Shown: positions 53,024 through 64,000 of the stretch, one piece after another | Layout of the letters: every line of letters starts with the position of its first letter | Position numbering within the stretch: position 1 is the stretch's first letter | From: Theobroma cacao | Taxonomy: Eukaryota > Streptophyta > Magnoliopsida > Malvales > Malvaceae | Direction of reading: 5' to 3' | Assembly (NCBI RefSeq): GCF_000208745.1 | Contig: NC_030858.1 | Coordinates: 38,418,825-38,482,824, forward strand | DNA: 64,000 nt | Program-made: the position numbers and the translations under genes | The notes under the pieces: model-generated | What the model was told of the DNA's origin: nothing | What the model saw: only the letters and a program-made list of their open reading frames with translations | The model's database searches: none

Positions 53024-53124
53024 ATGTCGGGCTCCAGCTCCGCTGGAGGAGAGTTGTCTCTTGTCATGTCTGCTACAAATCTATATTTGATTCACGTGGC
53101 TCAACTAGTTTCCATGATGGCTTG
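53024..53124 (+). other. Exon-like orphan: ATG, open frame, splice donor
   Basis: ATG in a usable context (ACGATGTC), 33 codons beginning MSGSSSAGGELSLVMSATNL, ending at a GTATGT donor. It is not AT-rich, unlike its surroundings. No downstream exon was found, so it may be the stranded first exon of a lost or disrupted gene. Confidence 0.25.
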
Positions 53125-53751
53125 GTATGTATATTTTTTCAAGTTTCTCGTCCCGTGCACTGCATGCGTTACTATTTCATATATTCAATTCAACCTTGAG
53201 AACATTGTGAAAATAATTTTTTTCAATTTTTCCATTGGCAATGATAGAAATAGTTGCACTTAATCATTTTAATTCAGAATGTTGTCCTTTTAGTCATTTA
53301 CATACATACAACTAGCTAGCCTTTGTATTTTATTTCACACTGAACTCTTTGGATTGAGCTTGTATAAGTATTACTATTTCTCGGATTCCGGACAATGAAA
53401 TCACATGTCTATATCTCTACGCACACTCGGCCATAATAATTGTTGACAATGAGAGCTAGCAATGACTCTCGGTTCGGCATCAACTAGCTATCCACAATTC
53501 TGGATCCATACATTTGTACTGATTTTTGGTACTTAATCTCATAACTCAATTTTTTACAAAAACCATATATTTAAATGATTTAATAGTCAGACACTTATGC
53601 ACCCACGTATAGATTTGACAATTTCGTAAACAATACTAACACAAAATGAATTTAAACGAGTTTGGTTTTACGTTAATCATGTTTTATGTATTAATCCTGT
53701 CGATAGAATTAAAATATAAATAAATTATATCTTAATTAATCATGTCAAACT

Positions 53752-54645
53752 CGTTTATTTGTTCATATGAGTACTAATATTTTTATAATGATTAAGATTT
53801 ATTGAAATTAAATTTTATTATATTAGATAAAAATTATGATATATATAATTTTTTGTTATAAATTTAAATAATAAAATTATATTTTAGTTGTACATATTTC
53901 AATTTAATCGTATCAATCGTGTTAATCCTGTAAATAAATTATATATAGTACAAATTTTAATTGTGTGAAGAAATTGTGTCGTGTCATGTCATGTCGTATA
54001 TTAATTAATCATGTTATGTTTGTATTTACCTATATAATTGTTAATAATTACGATACTGTTAAGACACAAAAACATGAATAGTTAAATATATCAATATTTA
54101 AGATTGATCTTAAATAAATTTAAAAACTATCCACATGACCCATGCTCATTCCCATTAATAGCGTGGTTGATATTAGACTAGACAATTTGTCTTTTTGTAT
54201 TTTAATCGTATCATGTAAACATAAAGTATTAATAATTATTGAGTAAATATGAATACAACATGATTAATTAATCATTTCGGAATGTTAAATGCATATATGG
54301 ATTTGTTTAATAAACATGTAACATGATAGGGCATAGTTAATACATTTATTAAATGTATCAGGTTAAATTTTATGCGGCACAACATGATTTATTTATATGA
54401 TTAATACAATAAAAATTTATATGATTTATAACTTGTTTACAAGATTAAAAAATAATTAAATTAAAATATATATACTTAAAATATAAATTTAGTATTCAAA
54501 TTTATAATAAATAATTATAAATATCATAATATTTATTAAATATAATAAAATTCGACATCAATAAATCTTAATCATTATAAAATTATTAATATTTATAAGA
54601 ATCAATAAATAAATTTTAATCATATATTAACATATTTATATGAAT
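53752..54645. mobile_element. Degenerate long inverted-repeat (foldback) element
   Basis: Arms of roughly 230-280 bp (about 53752-53985 and 54365-54645) are imperfect reverse complements, with a spacer of about 380 bp. One 20-bp core is perfect: TTTATAATGATTAAGATTTA at 53782-53801 and its complement at 54562-54581. Neighbouring segments (ATAAATTT.AATA.TAAA..T, TTTCAATTTAAT) also pair. The inner side carries GTGTCGTGTCATGTCATGTC, a motif style I have seen in non-autonomous plant elements. No ORF. Confidence 0.7.
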
Positions 54646-57604
54646 AAATAAATCGATAATAAATGAGATAAACAATATTAAGGATGTAATTGAGGTGAGA
54701 GAGTGAGGCGATGGGCCAAAGGGTGCGGGTGAAAAGATGAAATGTAATTGGGTGAAATTATGCAATATTTGAGGCGGAAGTGATCTAACTTTATGCAATA
54801 TAAAACTGCAAATTGCAAAAGTGAGGTGATACATAAAAGACATTGACAATTCTGCGGCATGAGATCATTTGCACATGGGCCGCTTCCGTGAATACCAGTC
54901 TAAAATTTTAAAATTCCAAGCAAACCAAATATTTTACTAGTGTATCATTATCATTATTATTTATAAGAGAAGAGACATGTCAAAGCTCCAAGACGCCGTC
55001 AGATGTAACGGCGTTAAAGGGGTAAGGTGCATCGAGATCAGCAATTCAGCAATTTCAATCAATTGTTTTTTTTTTTTTCATTTCAATCCGCATTTCTAGT
55101 GATGTAGTTTCCCACATGCCAACGCCATATCTACCACTTCTTATTTCGTCTCCCCTTCTTCCTTTCGCTTTCAAGTTTCACCTTACAACTCATTTTTCAT
55201 CTTAAATCGGGGAATGCCCGATGCCCAATGGGGGACCCTTCTGTGATAATAACTGCTCTCTTGTTTTATCTTCATTTTCCTACCCATGACGCTGCTTCTC
55301 TTACTTGTATTACATTACATATGACCAATTCTTTTTTTTTCTTTTATACATTAAGAAAATTGAGAATGCGATCCCATTGAGGCATTGACTACATCGTTTT
55401 GTCAAATCTTTTTTGATGATATTTTTTTTTATAATTTTAATATCTAAAATTAATATTGAAAACCTATAATATAAATCTGTCCTATTCATTATTGTCACTA
55501 TTGATATAAACTTTCAAGGTTTTAAAGTTAATAGGACAATCATATCCTGAATTTCAGATTGGACAAAATCTAAATGTCAAGAGTTATTATTATTATTGTT
55601 TTATATTACAAACACTAAGAATTATGAGTATCTAGTGAACCCATTAATTAAGTAGCTGATTAGTGCACGGAACCGGTGTTGATTATTATGAGAGAAAAAA
55701 TAAAGGAAAAGTAAAAGGGTTGAGACCAGTTCCAAGCCCAAAGCTTGGCTTACCTACCACCATGGAAAGGAACGTGGACGTAAAACAACGTTACCCACCT
55801 TCCAACAGAGGCCACCAACACGTTCACGTCCAATGCCTCAATCGCTTCGCATCTACACCACTCCCCATTTTAGATGGCCAAATTGATCCACGTCATTACT
55901 ATGTCAATCATGTTAATTTACAACATCATCTATTTATGCTTATATTATTGTTATTACTATTAAGTCGGAAAGGTTGAAATAACTTGTAGCATTTATAGTG
56001 TAAGTAGTTTTTTTAACAAATTTAATTATGACACCCAAATTCACCTAAACTTTGGTTGGTCTACGTAACAAGTTTAAGTCCTCCCACACCCAAGGGGGCT
56101 TTCTCTCTTCACTCTGTTACCATTATTATCGAAAAGAAAATAGATCAAGGGATTGTAAGGGTTTCTCCATTAATATCTTTCCGTTGACTGTCTCTCTTGT
56201 TTTTATGAAGTTTATGTAGCTAGGTCACACTACGCCTATACTATATCTATAGCTGCCTGCTTCCTCCCTTTGACAAAATCTGGATCGTTCACTGTCCTTG
56301 TATAATTGAAATGTTGGACCAAACTAAAATAAATTGAATATTACTATACCAATTGACAAATTGACAATGGCGGCCAATGGGGTTCGGTAGAGCTATTATA
56401 TCGGAAATGATGACGTAAACAAAGTGACAGAAATAATGACAGCGTCAAGTCTTAGAATTTTGGGCCACAAACTTTTTGGGCTGATATTAATCAAGGCTTG
56501 TTTCATATCCTGGTTTAATGGGTGACAGATGCGGATTGTGTGAATCCGGGTCGATGGCTGCTGTCTCCCTGTCAAACTTGATCATCTTAACAAGTCTCCT
56601 GTGATGTTCCCGAAATTTTGTATGCTTGGATTTCTGCTGTGCTGAGGCAGCCAGGTACGGGTATGGAATTTAACAAGTGTGACAGAATAGAAAATTGACA
56701 GATTAACGATAAGGAGGGATTTAGAAATTGTTTTATTAAAATAATAATTAATTTTTTAATTATATCAAAATTAAAATAATAATAATAATAATTATTTTTT
56801 TTTCAATCTAGATCTACCGAAAAAGTAATGCGACTTTGTTTAGAAGATTATTAAATATTATTATTAGTAAAATTATGCTATTATTGTCCAAAACTTGAGT
56901 TTTGTGAGATACTATTTTATATTTTAAAATATCTTTTTATAACTTATTATTTAAAAATTTGTTAAAAATTACTATTCATTTCTCATTAACATAAACTAAA
57001 ATATTAAAATTAAATAAAATATGATTTTGTATAGTTAATTATTATATTCAACAACTAATAATTTGATAAATTTTTATTCATTGATCAAAATTAAGTATAA
57101 ATATTTACAAACTACGTAAAATTAAATAATCAAATAATATATTTACAATGACTCAAGATATTATTTGATATATAATATTATTTTTTATTAAAAAAATTTT
57201 GTTCAAATCTCAAACTATCAAATTAATCAAAAAATACATAAACATAAAATATTTAAAAATTTAATTTAAATTAAAAATTATTTACAATTAAATAATTAAA
57301 ATTTACATAAATTATTTTGAAAAAGTAAAAAACGTAATCAAGAATCGAGAAAAAGGACTACAAGTCCCAAAAGTAAATTTAAATTTTTTTTTAAAATAAT
57401 CTAAATTTCAAATTATAATTTTTTTATTTTTTAATATTTAAATATTAATATATAAATTATTTTTTAATAAATTTACTTTTTTCTCGTACTAAAAACCTTT
57501 GGCAATTGAGGTGTCACGTGATATCACTTGCATAACAGTGGCCCCGCTTATATTTAACGGGCGAAAGGAAACTTCATTCAGTTGTTGGGATGACACCCCA
57601 CAAC
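54646..57604. other. Gene-poor AT-rich intergenic DNA
   Basis: About 3 kb. 56730-57480 is extremely AT-rich with short A/T runs and may hold further decayed elements. The open frame at 55663-55977 (+) ends in a Leu run and shows no domain. No gene is supported. Confidence 0.5.
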
Positions 57605-57670
57605 CATTATGTTGCGCAGTGGATAGAGCGACTGTTTCCCGAGCAGAAAGTCGTACACCCAGCTGGCGCG
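57605..57670 (+). pseudogene. tRNA-Arg(CCT)-derived pseudogene
   Basis: From memory this matches plant tRNA-Arg(CCT) closely in the D arm (GCGCAGTGGATAGAGCG, 57614-57630) and anticodon arm (CTGTTTCCCGAGCAGAAAGT). The 3' acceptor end TGGCGCG is kept, followed by an oligo-T pol III terminator (ATTTTT, 57671-57676). The anticodon triplet now reads CCC (57638-57640), the base pair at the top of the anticodon stem is lost, about nine bases of the T arm including the B box are missing, and the 5' acceptor strand has diverged. It is therefore not functional. Confidence 0.75.
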
Positions 57671-57684
57671 ATTTTTAAACTCTT

Positions 57685-57772
57685 AGCTAAAGGTGGCCAC
57701 AAAGTGCAAAAGACCTTCTATTTCCGTTCTTTGCTGAAGGTAGCCGCAAACTGCAAAGACCTTCCATTTCCG
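57685..57772 (+). repeat. Imperfect tandem duplication, about 41 bp
   Basis: Copies at 57685-57726 and 57733-57772, both starting GCT(A/G)AAGGT(G/A)GCC and ending CTTC(T/C)ATTTCCG, with a 6-bp spacer. It lies immediately after the tRNA pseudogene. Confidence 0.8.
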
Positions 57773-58115
57773 ATCACGATAAGAGAATCATACAGCTACT
57801 TGGCACGCAAGCCGAAGCCATTACACAAACAAAACCAAACATATCAAGCTTCAAGATCAGAGCATGCAAATACTGACCTAAATGAGTACTCGAGGACTTC
57901 AGTATTTCTGCAAAGTCCAACCTATCTATGAAGATTTTTATACTCACCCGAACCACTCTACATCCCTCAATGTAAGGGCACTTCTGTTTTCTGTATGCTC
58001 ATTACACAAGCAGCGGGATATGAGCAAAGCCACCTTCAGGAAATAGTAAGAAAATCTAGGGACTCTCGCTTAAAACAAAAGAATGGAGGAAACAGTGCCA
58101 TGCAGCATTACAAAC

Positions 58116-61100
58116 TCATGTCGCCAAAACTGGAACTCTCTTGTGCCCGACAAATGCCTGCCGAAGCATATGATATCCGTTTCTGTAATGCTCAAGGGAG
58201 AAGCAAAGTTGCCTTATAGCTTCACGTTTCTCCTCTGCTCCTTCCAATATTGCGATTCTTTGCCTCTCAATCTCATCCTCAAGTTCCTTAGCTCTTACTT
58301 GCAATTCCTCCACCAGTTTATGTGCTCCTTGAGCGCTAGCGAGTAGCTCCACGTGTTCCATATGTAATTGGTGCGGATGCTTGTCCATTTGATCAATCTG
58401 ATCATCCCTCGAACTAACCTCTGTTTTGAGTGAATCAACTTGGGCCTTATGCTCGTCTATCTCTGATTTTAAAGTCTCAATATTTTCATTTAAACTTTTA
58501 ATGCAATCACCTCTCTTAGCAATCTCCATTTTCAACAGCTCAATTTCACTGCGAAACCTCTCCTCCGATTCTCTCTTTCCGTTCACAGCTTTTCTGATCT
58601 CCTCCTCCATGGAACGACCACGTGATTCCCATTCTCGGAGCTGTTCCTCCATACAAGTCCGCTCCTCCAACAATTTTGATATTTCAGCTTTAATATGAGC
58701 CTTTTCAGGAAAAATCTTCTGCTCAGCATCAGATACAGCTATCTTTAAATCCCTGATCTCATGATCTCTGTCTGATAAACTAGTCTTTAACCTAGCCATT
58801 CTTTCCTGCAGCTTGGAGACCTCTCTTTTCTCTGTATTCAGTTTGGATTTCCATGTTATTATCTCCCTTTGAGCCGTATCAAGCTGAGCCTGCAAATTTT
58901 GAACTTTTTCATCAGATTGTTTCTTCTCAAGCTTCAAACTAGCAATTTCTTTCTCAGAATTCCGGACCATTTCTTTTGTGATTCTCAGCTCTTCCACCAG
59001 TACCTGCATCTTGCCATCTGGGTGTTGAGCTTCTTTCTCCAATACACTAATCCTTTCTTGAGGCTCTGATGCCTGATTTACCTGTATCTCCAGCTCAGCC
59101 CTGTGCATCGTGACACTTTCCTCTTCTGAGGATTCATCCTCAGCTGTTTCCTGCGGTTTATATTTTTGGAGCTCAATCCTCAACAAAGTGATTTTTTCTT
59201 CAGAAAGCTGTATTTTTTTATTAGCAACTTTTAGTTCTTCCTCATACTCTCCAATTCTAGCAAGAAGATCAGAATTATCAATTTTTGATCCGGTTATTGA
59301 GCCATCTGTATTCTCTTCCTCCAGCACCCGTAGCTTCTCTTTCACTTCACGGAGCTCAATCTCCAATTCAATCATTTTCCTCACCCCTTGGCCACCCCCA
59401 TTCCCTGACAAAACTGAGTAATTATTGACTGAGGAATCATCAGATTCTGGTTCAGAATCTGAAAGAGAAGATGACTCATCTCCTTCTTTCTGGTATACAT
59501 CAGAGCTGCTCCCGCCAGAACCAAGGAAGACATCGAAACCAGCAGCTCGTGGGCCAGATTTGCGACGACTCAGCCTTTGATCTGGGGAGGGCCAAATAGA
59601 GGGCAATTCAGAGCCAATGTCAGAGATGCCAGAGCCCTGAGATTGGAGGTCTGATGGAATATTCTTCTTCAATTCTCCCATCAGTTGATCATAACGCTCT
59701 GCCAGAGAACGATACATGCGGTAGAACTCCTCGACATGAGATATAAGTTCTGGCCTCTTCTGATAATACATCTCAGCCTTTTTTGCAAATGAATCTCCAT
59801 CTTCTTCAATCAGCTTCAGCATTCGCTTGACGCTACGATCCATTTCTGTAGTCAGCAATCATTTGTTATTTTCTTGCTTGACATTTTGGCATTCAAATGA
59901 TTTCAGAATCCAAGTACTTTTTTTTTTTAATAGAAGATGCAGAAGCAAAACGCCTAGTCCCACCCCAAAAGGTAGGCAGATGGGATTGGGAATATCTACA
60001 CCACTAGAGTGAGAGGACAAGGAAAAGCAGTGGAAATGGTTAATATTACATTACTTGTGCCACTTTATCCTGTATAAACTTTTGCTTCTTTCAGAACATT
60101 AACAAAGTCTTCACTTTAACCAAACAAAGATCAAGAACCTTGAACAAAGAATTTAGTTCAACAAAAGATATTTCATAAGAATATAACTCTTTATGTGCAT
60201 ATAAGAAAGGAAAGGAAACACACAAAATGGAAACAACAATTGCCAAACATAGAGAGAAATAAGATTTACCGCATTTTATAATAACATCTCATTTCGGTCG
60301 CAACAAACTAAACAACAAAAAAAGTGTTGATATATTATTTGCTATAATTTATGTTCTTTGACCAAACTCCTTTCCAAGTTAGAGAGAAAGAAAGAGAGAT
60401 TGTATAAGCTGCCCTGATCTCTGGAAGGGAGGTATAACAGCACCTTACTTACCTTCAAGATTTTCTGCCAGCCACCTCGAATTCTTGGGGCTGATGTGGC
60501 TATCCCACCACCATGAATGTGACTTTCTGGATTCTGTTCTCTTCATACTTTTAGTTATATGACCCTAAAGAAAGAAAACAAAACACAGAATTATGCAACT
60601 AAGATTTGAAAATCTTCAGCGCAGATTGATAGTGCTAGAACATAAGATGGTAGAATAAAGTGGTCAGTTTTTCTTGGAAGTGGTTTAGTTCATTGTGCTC
60701 AATTTCAACAGTTATTTGGTGAGGCAAGCAAAAATCTCTAGAGAATCTCTTAATTCATTCCGCATATGAGAAGGGCTCCTTCCATTAAAATTACAACTTG
60801 TCAGAACAAGGACACCAGCGGGCAAAAAATTAAACAAGAGCATTAAAAGGTTGCTCTGAAATTTTATGATGTTCAGAATGCAAGAACAACTTGCAGCATT
60901 AATTGATAAGACTATGCTTATGCTGATATTTTGATCAGAATCATAGTAGAAGAGTTGAGGAAATTATACACAGTGTGATTAGACTCTTGAGTATGATAGA
61001 GGGCGAGTAGGAAAGTGACGCTAAAAGCTTGCAAATGAAGCTCTGGGTAAAAGTATTGTGGATATAGTCAGTTGAAGAACATTTCACGATAAGATTAAGG

Positions 61101-61133
61101 AACAGATTAATTTCTTACCACAGGATTCGCCAT
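58116..61133 (-). CDS. NET4: NETWORKED 4 actin-binding protein (NET4)
   Basis: Plant actin-binding protein of the NET superfamily; NET4 members link actin to the vacuole membrane. Coding exons 61119-61133 (five codons, MANPV), 60453-60564, 58116-59845; 1857 nt, 618 aa. The NAB actin-binding domain is at about residues 19-98: [20 protein letters not shown], then [20 protein letters not shown]. The rest is mostly coiled coil, ending with an IRQ-type motif ([20 protein letters not shown]). The five-codon first exon is chosen because its GTAAGA donor joins in frame to [12 protein letters not shown], and NET4A also has residues before MKR; a start at 60546 (607 aa) is the alternative. A 5' UTR intron is likely (61142-61833). 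Position beside C4H matches Arabidopsis NET4B (At2g30500). Confidence 0.93.
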
Positions 61134-61990
61134 TTTGTAAGCTGGTGGGAAGTGAGATGATGAGGTGATGTACAAAACCTGGGTTTAGAGAAACAGTGCA
61201 AATCAGTGGTATTAAATACGTACAAAATTTGGGACTGGGACCGGGACGGCTTCTTATTGTATCACTATCATTATAGGAGATGGAAGGTGAGGCCACGCGC
61301 AGAAATAGCGCGCGTCCAGTGGTTCTCGACTCGAAAGACAAAATATACAACATAGTAGTGGTAATTCGCGGGAATTTTATTACAACTGTCGGAACGAGAC
61401 GTCCAGCTCCTTCCACGCATTGACTCTCACAGCAAAGAAAACTAAAAAGAAAAACAAGAAACTTTACTCGCAAACAGGACAAAATTTTGGAACGGAAATG
61501 GCTCAACCAGAACAGAAGAAAACCTTAATCAGATAGCAACACTTTCCCCAAAATCGTAAGTTATCCAAGTTAATTAATAGAGTAGATAGACATAGAAAAG
61601 GAACAAAATCTGAAGGCCTGAACCTGATCGTTTTCCACATCATAATATCTAAATTATTTGACAGAGACGCGGGCAGGCAGATATGAAATAACCAGGAGGC
61701 CTATCTCAGTTCCAGAACCCAGAAAATTATTCCTAAATGCTAATTGAATTGTTGAGAAAATAGCAGCAAAATTAAAAGAAGAATTTTTGCGGGCGGGGAT
61801 ATTGAAGAAGCAGAAAGGAAGGAAACAACTTACAGAAAAAGAAAGAGGCTTTGGATAGGTTTCTGAATCCCTTGAGTGCTTGTCTGTTGCCTACTTGCCT
61901 CTGTGAAGATAAAGAAGAGAGAGAGAAGATTGTGGAGCTGTCTACAGTCTAGACTGAAGAAAGGCAGGGATGGGAAAAGCAGCTGTTTTT
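61134..61990 (-). promoter_or_regulatory. NET4 leader with probable 5' UTR intron
   Basis: Acceptor CCCACCAG just before the start codon (exon resumes at 61141) and donor GTAAGTTG at the end of a pyrimidine-rich leader exon (61834 and above, with CT runs near 61910-61930) would remove a 692-bp intron. Splice signals are seen; transcription is inferred. Confidence 0.5.
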
Positions 61991-63286
61991 AATGTCCATC
62001 CTTGCACACATGGGTATGCCACAAAGTCAAAACTCACATCTTTACTGCTTATTATTTATTAAATTTAAATTTATTTAAATTAATGACTACCATTTGCCCA
62101 TTTCTTTCTTTTTCAGAAAAAGGAAAAGTAGAATAATTTATTAAGTATAATTAATAAGAATGAAAGTGCCAGGGGAAGATTGAAGCAGCAGAGGGAAGGG
62201 TAGGGAACAGTTCTATCTGTAATTCTATATTTCTATTCTGTATTGTATACATATATAGATTTTATGAGCTGACTGGAGATGACAATTCGAAAATAGATTA
62301 AAAATTCAGGGATGGCCGGACGGCTGGCTAATCAGTAATATGCAAGTAGTGCCACCTAATGGTCAAATCCATCTCTCATTGCATTCGGCAAAAAACTATT
62401 TCCATTGAATGCCGTCTCTTGCTAATTGCCATGCTGCCGCCTGATGAAATTGAAACAAAATGTGTCAAAACCTTAAAATGATGAGAGGGAGAGAAAGGTT
62501 TGTAGATGTTTTCAGAAACAAGTAGTTCAGTTTGGGTGTGGGTGTGACTGTCATGACTCTGTGGCGATGCAACTTTAGTTAGTTGACTGATGGATGAAAC
62601 AACAAGTGTTGTTTTGTCTTTGAGCAAAGGATAATATCAACCACTTCTTGAATTTCCATCGACTGTAAATCCATCCTTAATTTTTTGTTGTTTTCTTACT
62701 CGGGTTTGCTAAATCATAATCCCTCTCACTTCCTAAAACCTATCTCAGATTTGCCTTGATCCAGAGTATATTATCTCCTTTTTTTTTTATTTATGGTACA
62801 CTACTGATTTGTGTATCTCTTTTTCTTCTTCTTCTTCCAACTATGCTAATCATTACAGTTTTCCGAAGCACAGAATCACCTGCTTAGCTGTTCTTCTCCG
62901 ATCAAACATGGCATCAAGGAACAAGAAAAGATTGCTATAGGATTGAGCAATTGCTTAATACTTACGTACACTAGGCATGACGCCTAGGCCTAGCAAGTAG
63001 CCACCATATATATATGTATCAATATCATCCTTAAAATTGCATTAATTAGTTATAGAATTGATGAAAGATAAAAGATTAATCACCATGTTGTGGCTAGGTA
63101 GGTGATCATTGAATATCAGAAGTATACATGGCAGCATCCTTGTTAATGAGCAGACATGATACGAAATTAAAAGAGTAGCGTAATTTGTGGGGAGGGTACC
63201 ATTACTTTTCTTAATCATGTTCACATCTAAACCGTCCGAATAATTTGATTTTTTGGACATGAAAATTAATGTCACAATCAGAGATA

Positions 63287-63287
63287 G

Positions 63288-63319
<32 letters not shown>

Positions 63320-63330
63320 TTATTTATTAG
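63287..63330. repeat. AT / TTTA microsatellite
   Basis: TATATA run passing into TTTA units. Confidence 0.85.
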
Positions 63331-63799
63331 TGGTTGAAGCTGATAGAGCGCGTAGCTTAGGAATAGTAATTAAGAATACATATACGCGCAATGCGTCATG
63401 TGATGAAAACAGGATCCAACACGGTATGGACAACGTGTTCATGATTACTGGCTTGAAAATGTCAAAAGCTTGGGATTTCGCACCTTCTCGCAACCATGTC
63501 TCATGTCCGCTGCTGCCTCCACCTCTCCCTCTCTCTGTGGCTCAGCAACATCGACCCCTTTCTTCATATTAATTACTTTATGTAGGAAGAATGAGGCTAT
63601 GCCGAGTATTGACACGTTTTCCTAATTACTGAGAAGCAGCTGGAAATCCAAGTTAATTTGTGCTTATTGCTCCATTACAATTTCTTCTGCATATGCTTAA
63701 AATAGGGAATAAATCTGAATTCTAAGATGTGAAGGTAAAAAATTGATGAAATGAAAAGATGTTATCTTTATATTTATAACAAGTTTAGTTCGTAGAATA

Positions 63800-63880
63800 G
63801 ATAAAAATAAAATAAAATAATTATGAAGTGAGAATAAAATAAAATAAAAATAAAATAAAATAGTTATTACGTAGTTTGAT
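63800..63880. repeat. AAAAT-type pentanucleotide repeats
   Basis: Interrupted runs of AAAAT/TAAAA units in a strongly AT-rich stretch. Confidence 0.7.
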
Positions 63881-64000
63881 ATAATAAATGAAATAGAATA
63901 GAAATAATTATTATAATCTATTACAATATTTTGTTGATAACAATAATTTTAAAATAAAAAATGAGTAGAAAATAAAAAAATAAAAATACTTTTTATTATA

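Larger units (their letters stand above)
61991..64000. other. Intergenic, right end of window
   Basis: About 2 kb, the NET4 promoter side and beyond. It has an AT/TTTA microsatellite at 63287-63330 and AAAAT-type repeats in 63800-63880. Open frames at 62376-62627 (-) and 63330-63572 (+) show no domain or codon signal, so I see no gene. Confidence 0.5.

Noticed and set aside
55663..55977. 104-codon open frame ending in a Leu run
   Set aside because: No homology recognised, in repeat-rich AT DNA, no promoter.
57590..57931. 113-codon open frame
   Set aside because: Its first part is the tRNA-Arg relic read as protein; the rest is the tandem repeat.
58426..59421. Antisense open frames within NET4
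   Set aside because: Mirror frames of a long coiled-coil exon; Ser/Phe/Leu-rich as expected for shadows.
63330..63572. 80-codon open frame at the right end
   Set aside because: No domain or splice evidence.

Overview
This is a 64 kb piece of a plant nuclear genome, most probably a woody core eudicot. The signs are intron-split genes with GT..AG borders and AT-rich introns, long AT-rich intergenic DNA, and plant-only families: alpha-expansin, type 1 lipid transfer proteins (LTPs), CYP79, CYP73, a VAL-type B3 factor and a NETWORKED protein. I cannot name the species. I worked out exon borders by hand from splice sites and reading phase. Every multi-exon model given here closes to a whole number of codons.

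Layout: 30-2853 (-) UDP-xylose transporter, 7 coding exons. 4710-5711 (-) alpha-expansin, 3 exons. 7990-16723 (-) nardilysin-type M16 metalloprotease, 19 exons. 17363-17800 (+) and 18961-19424 (+) a tandem pair of LTPs with unusual cysteine patterns. 21276-24088 (-) group I bZIP factor. 25328-25921 (+) ATL-type RING-H2 E3 ligase. 27678-29086 (-) Cys-rich 'extra-large-G-protein-like' protein. 30642-32607 (+) CYP79 P450 with a small retroposon in its intron. 33688-39620 (-) VAL/HSI2-type B3-CW repressor. 41788-48848 (-) a 19-exon plant protein of unknown function. 49985-52222 (-) cinnamate 4-hydroxylase (C4H, CYP73A). 52.5-58.1 kb is gene-poor AT-rich DNA with MITE/foldback-like elements and a tRNA-Arg pseudogene. 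58116-61133 (-) NETWORKED 4 actin-binding protein. 61.1-64 kb holds no recognisable gene beyond the NET4 leader.

The block VAL - unknown - C4H - NET4, all on one strand, matches the Arabidopsis order At2g30470-At2g30480-At2g30490-At2g30500 as I remember it, so these four are probably positional orthologues. Several genes share a cell-wall theme: the UDP-xylose transporter feeds xylan and xyloglucan synthesis, expansin loosens walls, and C4H opens the phenylpropanoid route to lignin. They are not an operon and I infer no joint regulation. CYP79 makes aldoximes from amino acids, for defence compounds.

I found no evidence of an undescribed multi-gene system. The best leads are the rearranged cysteine pattern of the two LTPs, a retroposon with a perfect 18-bp target duplication, a decayed tRNA-Arg, three G-quadruplex motifs, and the uncharacterised 19-exon gene.
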